From: CAWJNF01 sp963844235
GTDB taxonomy: Bacteria > Actinomycetota > Thermoleophilia > Gaiellales > Gaiellaceae
Length of the DNA: 64,000 nt
Direction: 5' to 3'
NCBI GenBank assembly: GCA_963844235.1
Contig: CAWJNF010000008.1
Span: forward strand, 930,001 to 994,000
In this document: positions 59,449 to 64,000 of the stretch, piece by piece
Position numbering within the stretch: the first letter of the stretch is position 1
Layout: the number at the start of each line of letters is the position of its first letter
Position numbers and translations under genes: made by a program
Notes under the pieces: generated by a model
Seen by the model: only the letters and a program-made list of their open reading frames with translations
What the model was told of the DNA's origin: nothing
Database searches by the model: none

Positions 59449-59519
59449 CTGGGGCGGGAGGATTCGAACCTCCGGTCACGGGACCAAAACCCGTTGCCTT
59501 ACCACTTGGCTACGCCCCA
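59449..59519 (-). tRNA. tRNA-Gln (anticodon UUG)
   Basis: 71 bases without CCA. The minus strand starts TGGGGCGTAGCCAAGTGG. The anticodon loop is TTTTGGT, the T-arm is GGAGGTTCGAATCCTCC, and the acceptor pair is TGGGGCG/CGCCCCA with discriminator G. It lies between ispE and glmU. Confidence 0.96.
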
Positions 59520-59739
59520 GCGATTTGACCGTCCTTCACCTCGAGAGCAGCATCCGGCGCGCGCAGGACACGGCTGGGCGCCGATCTGCGCCGCCCCATC
59601 CTCCCGGGCCGAGTATAGGCTCCGAGCTGGTCGCGTCCACGATGGTCGGCGGCGGGATGCGCAGGTCGCACGTCCGAGGCCCGTCCCTCTGTCGCGCCCG
59701 TACGCGATCCAGCGGCAACCAAGCCCACGGCCGGCGACG

Positions 59740-60567
59740 TTACCAGACGGGTGCCGCGATCCAGGAACGGGCTCCCGACGGGAGCCGGCGCGTCGCGGCC
59801 ACGGCGTCGCGTCGGGTCAGGAAGAGCCCGTAACTCGCGGGCCCGGCGCCGCTCACGTCGGCGCGAAACGCGCCGGCGCGACGGAGGATGTCCGGCAGGC
59901 TCGAGACCCTCGCGGCCACGGCGAGATCGTTGCGTGGCAGCGACGCCAGATCCGCTGCCCGTCGGCAGCCGTCGACGGCCTCGAGCAACGCACGCCGCCG
60001 CTCGTCGAACCCCGTTGCGCCGCCGAGCTCGTCGAACCGCGCGTACACGTCCGCGGTGGAGCGCTTGCGGGCACCCCGCTCGATCGCCACGACCGTCCAG
60101 TAGTCCTGTGGCAGCTGCAACGTCACGAGCTGCTCGCCTCGACCCTCGGCGAGCTTCGGTCCCGGCTCCAGGAAGAACGGGACGTCGGAGCCGAGCCCCA
60201 ACGCGAGCGCGTGTAGCCGCTCGGCGCCAACAGGAACCGGGAGCATGCGGTTGGCGAGGACGAGCGCCGCGGCGGCGTCCGCGCTGCCTCCACCCAGGCC
60301 GGCGGCGACGGGGATCCGCTTCTCGATCCGCACGCGCCAGCGGGGCTCGACCCCGGCCTCCCCCGCCAGGCGCTGGAGCGCGCCGCGCACCAGCGTGTCT
60401 CCTTCGAAGCCTTCGACTTCCAGGGCCGCCGCATGTCGGATCTCGATCAGGTCGCAGATATCGATCCGCTGAATGACGGTCGCGACGTCGTGGTAGCCGT
60501 CGCTCCGTCCCGGCCCCACGAGCAGCGCCAGATTCACCTTGGCCGCGGCCGGCAGCCGCACCGTCAA
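59740..60567 (-). CDS. ispE: 4-diphosphocytidyl-2-C-methyl-D-erythritol kinase
   Basis: A 275-residue GHMP kinase of the MEP isoprenoid pathway. The start LPAAAKVNLALLVGPGRSDG has the Lys of AKVN, the ATP loop is PVAAGLGGGSADAAAALVLA, and the end motif is ADVSGAGPASYGLF. It phosphorylates CDP-methylerythritol. The ATG overlaps the rsmA stop (ATGA), so ispE is the last gene of the metG-tatD-rsmA-ispE operon. Confidence 0.95.
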   Translation of the reverse strand: MTVRLPAAAKVNLALLVGPGRSDGYHDVATVIQRIDICDLIEIRHAAALEVEGFEGDTLVRGALQRLAGEAGVEPRWRVRIEKRIPVAAGLGGGSADAAAALVLANRMLPVPVGAERLHALALGLGSDVPFFLEPGPKLAEGRGEQLVTLQLPQDYWTVVAIERGARKRSTADVYARFDELGGATGFDERRRALLEAVDGCRRAADLASLPRNDLAVAARVSSLPDILRRAGAFRADVSGAGPASYGLFLTRRDAVAATRRLPSGARSWIAAPVW

Positions 60568-61352
60568 CGCAGAGCCTCCGCGAGGCGTACGAACTCATCG
60601 GGCGCAAGCGCCTCCGCGCGAACGCTCGGGGGCTGCCCGATCGCCTGAAGCGCAGAGACTGCCTGCGCGCGGCTGGCCACGCCCGCGAGCTCCAGCGAGT
60701 TCGCGAGCGTCTTGCGCCGATGGGCGAACGCGGCCTGAACGACGCGTTTGAGACCGCTGTACTCCGCGCCCCAGTCTGTCCGACGCTGGAGCGCGAGCAG
60801 CGCGGAGTCCACGCCCGGCGGCGGACGGAAACAGGCGCGCGAGACGGGATGGAACCCGACACGCGCGCAGGTCAGCTGCACGAGCACCGACACGGCGCCG
60901 TACGCCCGTGTCCCCGGCTCCGCGACGAAGCGATCGGCGACCTCCCGCTGGAGCATCACACACCAGCGGGTGACCCTCGGAAGCCCGTCGAGGCTCTCCA
61001 CGCAGACGGGCGTCGCGATGCCGTAGGGCAGGTTGGCGACCAGCTTGGTCGGCGCCGGGTCGAGCCCGGCGAGGTCGAGCGCCATGGCATCCCCGAAGAG
61101 GAGCTGGACGTTCGCGAGGCCCTGGAGCGTCTCCCGAAGCTGCTCTTCGAGCAGGCGGTCGATCTCGACCGCGTGAACTGTCCGCACGTACGAGGCGAGG
61201 TAGCGGGTGAGCACGCCGAGGCCCGCCCCGATCTCGAGCACGTCGTCGTCGGGGCCGAGCTCCGCCAGGCGTCCGATGACGCCGAGAATGTTCTCGTCGA
61301 CGAGGAAGTGCTGACCGAGCTCGCGGTTGGGTCTGACGCGCGCAGGGCTCAC
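60564..61352 (-). CDS. rsmA: 16S rRNA dimethyladenosine transferase RsmA/KsgA
   Basis: A 262-residue methyltransferase. It has ELGQHFLVDENILGVIGRLA, SAM motif VLEIGAGLGVLTRYLAS, AVEIDRLLEEQL, catalytic motif NLPYGIATP and a C-terminal RKTLANSLELAG domain. It dimethylates two adenines near the 16S 3' end during subunit assembly. The GTG start overlaps the tatD stop (GTGA); an upstream extension of the frame has no family pattern. Confidence 0.95.
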   Translation of the reverse strand: MSPARVRPNRELGQHFLVDENILGVIGRLAELGPDDDVLEIGAGLGVLTRYLASYVRTVHAVEIDRLLEEQLRETLQGLANVQLLFGDAMALDLAGLDPAPTKLVANLPYGIATPVCVESLDGLPRVTRWCVMLQREVADRFVAEPGTRAYGAVSVLVQLTCARVGFHPVSRACFRPPPGVDSALLALQRRTDWGAEYSGLKRVVQAAFAHRRKTLANSLELAGVASRAQAVSALQAIGQPPSVRAEALAPDEFVRLAEALR

Positions 61353-62101
61353 GGCAGCCCGAACAGAGACGCTGCATTGGCCTCGATCCGCCGCTCGAGC
61401 TCGTCGCGATCCTCGCCTCGCGCCCCGGCGAGCTGGTCGAGCACATGCACGACGTACGCCGGCTCGTTGCGCCGGCCGCGCACGGGCTGGGGAGCGAGAT
61501 ACGGGGCATCGGTCTCGGCGAGCAAACGCTCGCTCGGGACGCGGGCGGCCGCGAGACGGAGGGCCTCGGCCTTCGGGTACGTGACGTTCCCGGCGAACGA
61601 CACGTACCAGCCCCGCTCGAGCGCCGACGGGAGCAGGCCTGGCGACGAGAAGCAATGCAGGATCACCGCCACGTCCGGCGGGAGTGTCTCGAGGACCGCG
61701 AGCGTATCGGCCTCTGCCGCCCGCGAATGGACGACCAGGGGCTTGCCTAGCTCCGCGGCGAGAGCCGCCTGGGCGCGAAAGAGCGTCAGCTGGCGATCGC
61801 GAGGCGCGTAGTCCCGGTAGTAGTCGAGGCCCGTCTCGCCCACGGCGACCGCGTGCGTGTCCGCAAGCAGGCGTCGGAGCTCCCGGATGTCGTCATCGCC
61901 GCATTCGCCGGCCTGATGCGGGTGGATGCCGAGACCCGCGCCGACGCCGTTCTCCGCGGCCGAGATGTCGAGCGCGACCCGGCACGACTCGAGCCCGGAG
62001 CCGATCGTGATGACCTGATGGACGCCCGAGGCGCGCGCACGCGCCATCAGCTCGGCCGGCGGCTCGGCGCACGCGTCGAGGTGCGCGTGGGTGTCGATCA
62101 C
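61349..62101 (-). CDS. tatD: TatD-family metal-dependent hydrolase
   Basis: A 250-residue TIM-barrel DNase-like enzyme. Metal residues are H5 and H7 (MIDTHAHLDA), AVGETGLDYYRDYAPRDRQL, PLVVHSRAAEADTL, HCFSS and LLAETDAPYLAPQPVRGRRN with EPAY. The family acts as Mg-dependent DNase/RNase in repair or RNA decay. Its ATG overlaps the metG stop (ATGA), the classic metG-tatD-rsmA cluster. Confidence 0.95.
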   Translation of the reverse strand: MIDTHAHLDACAEPPAELMARARASGVHQVITIGSGLESCRVALDISAAENGVGAGLGIHPHQAGECGDDDIRELRRLLADTHAVAVGETGLDYYRDYAPRDRQLTLFRAQAALAAELGKPLVVHSRAAEADTLAVLETLPPDVAVILHCFSSPGLLPSALERGWYVSFAGNVTYPKAEALRLAAARVPSERLLAETDAPYLAPQPVRGRRNEPAYVVHVLDQLAGARGEDRDELERRIEANAASLFGLP

Positions 62102-63627
62102 TCGGTTGCGAGCGGCGACTCGACCCGTGGGAAGAGGGGCGCCGCCGGCTCCACTGACACGCCACTTTGGCTGCGGCCCCAGGCCACCTCCGCCCAGGAG
62201 AGGTCGGGCCGCTGGCCGAGCGCCTCGAGGATCCGGGGCGCCGTCTCCGGCAAGTAGGAGGCGAGCGCGACGGCGACCGCTCGAAGACCGTCGACGAGGT
62301 CGTAGAGCGTCGAGTCGAGCTCGCGGGCACGCTCGGGCTCCTTGGCCAGCTGCCAGGGCGCCTGTTCCTCGACGTGGCGGTTGAGCGCGCGGACGGCGTG
62401 CCAGATCTCGTCTACGGCGCCCGAGAGATCGAAGCGATCGATCCGCGCGGCGACATCATGGCCCAGGCCGTCGATCAGGTCGCGCAGCGGCGAGTCGGCA
62501 GGGCGTTCCGGTACGAGCCCCTCCCGGTAGCGCGAGACCATCGCCGTCGACCGGGAGAGGAGGTTCCCGAGCTCGTTGCCGAGCTCGCGCTCGTAGCGCT
62601 CGTGCAGCGCCTCCACGGACGCGCTGCCGTCCTGGCCAAAGGGCGCCACCCGCAGCAGGAAGAACCTGACCGGGTCGACGCCGTACACCGAGGTCAGGCT
62701 CAGGGGGTCGATGACATTCCCGATCGATTTCGAGATCTTGCGATCGTCGAGCAGCAAGAAGCCGTGCACGAAGAGCTGCCGCGGGACCTCGATGCTCGCC
62801 GCCATCAGCAGCGCCGGCCAGATGACGCAATGGAACTTGAGGATGTCCTTGCCGAGCATGTGCCGCACGTGCGGCCAGAGGCTGCTGCGGAGGTCTTCCC
62901 CGTCGCGCGCGAAGCTCAGCGCGCTCCAGTAGTTGATCAGCGCGTCGACCCAGACGTAGATCATCTGCTCGGGATCCCACGGCACCGGAATACCCCAGCT
63001 CTGACCGGCGCGGCTGATCGAGATGTCGTCGAGCCCCTGCTCGATGAAGCTCCGCGCCTCGTTGTACCTGATGCGGGGAAGCACGAACTCCGGCTGCGCG
63101 TCGAAGAGCTCGAGTAACGGCTGCTGGAATGCTGAGAGGCGGAAGAACCAGTTCTTCTCCTCGACGAGCTCGGGAATGGTTCCGTGCTGCGGGCAGCGTC
63201 CGTCGACGAGGTCCGACTCGTTGTAGAAGGCTTCGCAAGCGACGCAGTAGAGACCCGAGTAGACGCCCTCGAAGATGTGGCCGGCGTCGTAAATGCTCTG
63301 AACGAACTCTTGCACCACCGTCGCATGACCTGAGTCGGTGGTCCGGATGAAGAAGTCGTTCGACGCGTTGACCAGCCCGGGAAGCTCGCGCCACACGCCG
63401 GCCATCCGATCGACGAACGCCCGCGGGTCGAGCCCCTCGCTCGCCGCCGCTTGAGCGATCTTCGATCCGTGCTCGTCGGTGCCCGTGAGGAAGAAGGTCT
63501 CCTCCCCGCGCTGGCGGTGGTGACGCGCCACGACGTCCGCAGCAATGGTCGTGTAGGCATGCCCGATGTGCGGCGTCGAGTTCACGTAGTAGATCGGCGT
63601 CGTGATGTAGAAGGTCATCAGGGGCAT
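62098..63627 (-). CDS. metG: Methionyl-tRNA synthetase
   Basis: A 509-residue class I synthetase, short form without the C-terminal dimer domain. HIGH is in YYVNSTPHIGHAYTTIAADV; the zinc knuckle is YCVACEAFYNESDLVDGRCP with QHG; KMSKS appears as KISKSIGNVIDP. The anticodon-binding helical domain fills the rest. Two starts are possible (63627, MPLMTF; or 63618, MTF). It heads the metG-tatD-rsmA-ispE operon. Confidence 0.96.
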   Translation of the reverse strand: MPLMTFYITTPIYYVNSTPHIGHAYTTIAADVVARHHRQRGEETFFLTGTDEHGSKIAQAAASEGLDPRAFVDRMAGVWRELPGLVNASNDFFIRTTDSGHATVVQEFVQSIYDAGHIFEGVYSGLYCVACEAFYNESDLVDGRCPQHGTIPELVEEKNWFFRLSAFQQPLLELFDAQPEFVLPRIRYNEARSFIEQGLDDISISRAGQSWGIPVPWDPEQMIYVWVDALINYWSALSFARDGEDLRSSLWPHVRHMLGKDILKFHCVIWPALLMAASIEVPRQLFVHGFLLLDDRKISKSIGNVIDPLSLTSVYGVDPVRFFLLRVAPFGQDGSASVEALHERYERELGNELGNLLSRSTAMVSRYREGLVPERPADSPLRDLIDGLGHDVAARIDRFDLSGAVDEIWHAVRALNRHVEEQAPWQLAKEPERARELDSTLYDLVDGLRAVAVALASYLPETAPRILEALGQRPDLSWAEVAWGRSQSGVSVEPAAPLFPRVESPLATE

Positions 63628-64000
63628 GATAGGCAGGGCGTTCTCCCTTCCCGGAAGGCCCGGAACGCGGCCGCACCGCCGACGGTCCCCGGTCCGGCGG
63701 GGCTGCACGACCTGCCGTTCGTGCTCGTGTCACACGACGCTCGTCCACCTCGACGCCGTCCCGACGCACGCCGGCCGACGAGCTCAGACCGCGGGTCGTC
63801 GCGGTCGGTTCGACCCCGCCATCTCCTCTATGCCGCGCGAGCGAGCTCGTCGGCCGACTCGAGCCGTAGAGCCGCCCGGGCCGCGGCGCACGCGCTCCGG
63901 ACTGCCGCGCACGGACAGCCCGCTGCCCGGTTCGGGTGGCACATGAGGCGGCTGAGCCGGTAAAGCATGACCCGGTCGCCGCCAAAGGGCCAGCAGCGCG
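63628..64000. other. Sequence upstream of metG; no clear gene
   Basis: No frame here has a family pattern. A 46-codon minus-strand frame (63828-63968) with several Cys and Arg has no ribosome site and is not called. The promoter of the metG operon must lie here, but I cannot point to elements. Confidence 0.4.

Noticed and set aside
63828..63968. 46-codon minus-strand frame upstream of metG
   Set aside because: No ribosome site, no family pattern, and a composition expected by chance at this GC content.

Overview
The window is high-GC DNA from an actinobacterium. The housekeeping order metG-tatD-rsmA-ispE / tRNA-Gln / glmU-prs / rplY-pth-mfd / mazG-eno / ftsB-DUF501 is typical of Actinomycetota. 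Supporting hints are a seven-iron ferredoxin, a deazaflavin (F420)-type reductase, a C1-U72 initiator tRNA and frequent GTG/TTG starts with 4-base overlaps. I infer a deep-branching lineage such as Thermoleophilia, but nothing here proves the class.

Region 1 (1-6360) is chromosomal accessory sequence. It holds a VOC-fold protein, a membrane-anchored NirK-like two-domain copper protein, an unknown protein translationally coupled to a deazaflavin-dependent reductase, a decayed DUF222 (13E12) gene, and an epimerase-ECF41 sigma factor operon. That operon is preceded by an exact TGTCACA-N16-CGTC promoter.

Region 2 (6361-17712) is an integrated element of about 11.35 kb in the initiator tRNA gene. 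It is bounded by perfect 77-bp direct repeats, and the same 19-base tandem motif lies inside each end (probable integrase arm sites). Integrase and excisionase at the right end are intact. Nearly everything else is broken by frameshifts: a DUF5681 gene, a SigZ-like sigma factor with a cysteine-rich peptide, an MFS exporter, an ArsM-like stub, a long secreted beta-propeller, a prim-pol primase and a DUF3987-like gene. Two near-identical ECF-type promoters in front of the cysteine-rich peptide and the exporter suggest the remains of a thiol- or metalloid-responsive sigma regulon.

Region 3 (17713-28250) carries Ppx/GppA, an HtrA-like protease, a PQQ sugar dehydrogenase lipoprotein, a scar of an older integration at tRNA-Leu(UAA), a DUF3105 protein, a DinG-like helicase, RmuC behind a structured leader, and thioredoxin reductase behind a SigR/SigH-like promoter.

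Region 4 (28251-45670) has Nth, the AddAB helicase-nuclease pair, DUF72, an isocitrate/isopropylmalate-type dehydrogenase, an MFS transporter, ferredoxin, CcmH and a CcmG/TlpA thioredoxin, an L,D-transpeptidase split by one frameshift, a glycerophosphodiesterase and several small membrane proteins.

Region 5 (45670-64000) is core: ftsB, pyruvate kinase, enolase, mazG, a PrsA/SurA-like isomerase, mfd, pth, L25, prs, glmU, tRNA-Gln, ispE, rsmA, tatD and metG, almost all on the minus strand. A GNAT enzyme and a nitronate-monooxygenase-like protein sit on the plus strand within it. Apart from the transpeptidase, no gene right of 17.7 kb is frameshifted, so the decay in region 2 looks biological rather than a general sequencing artefact.
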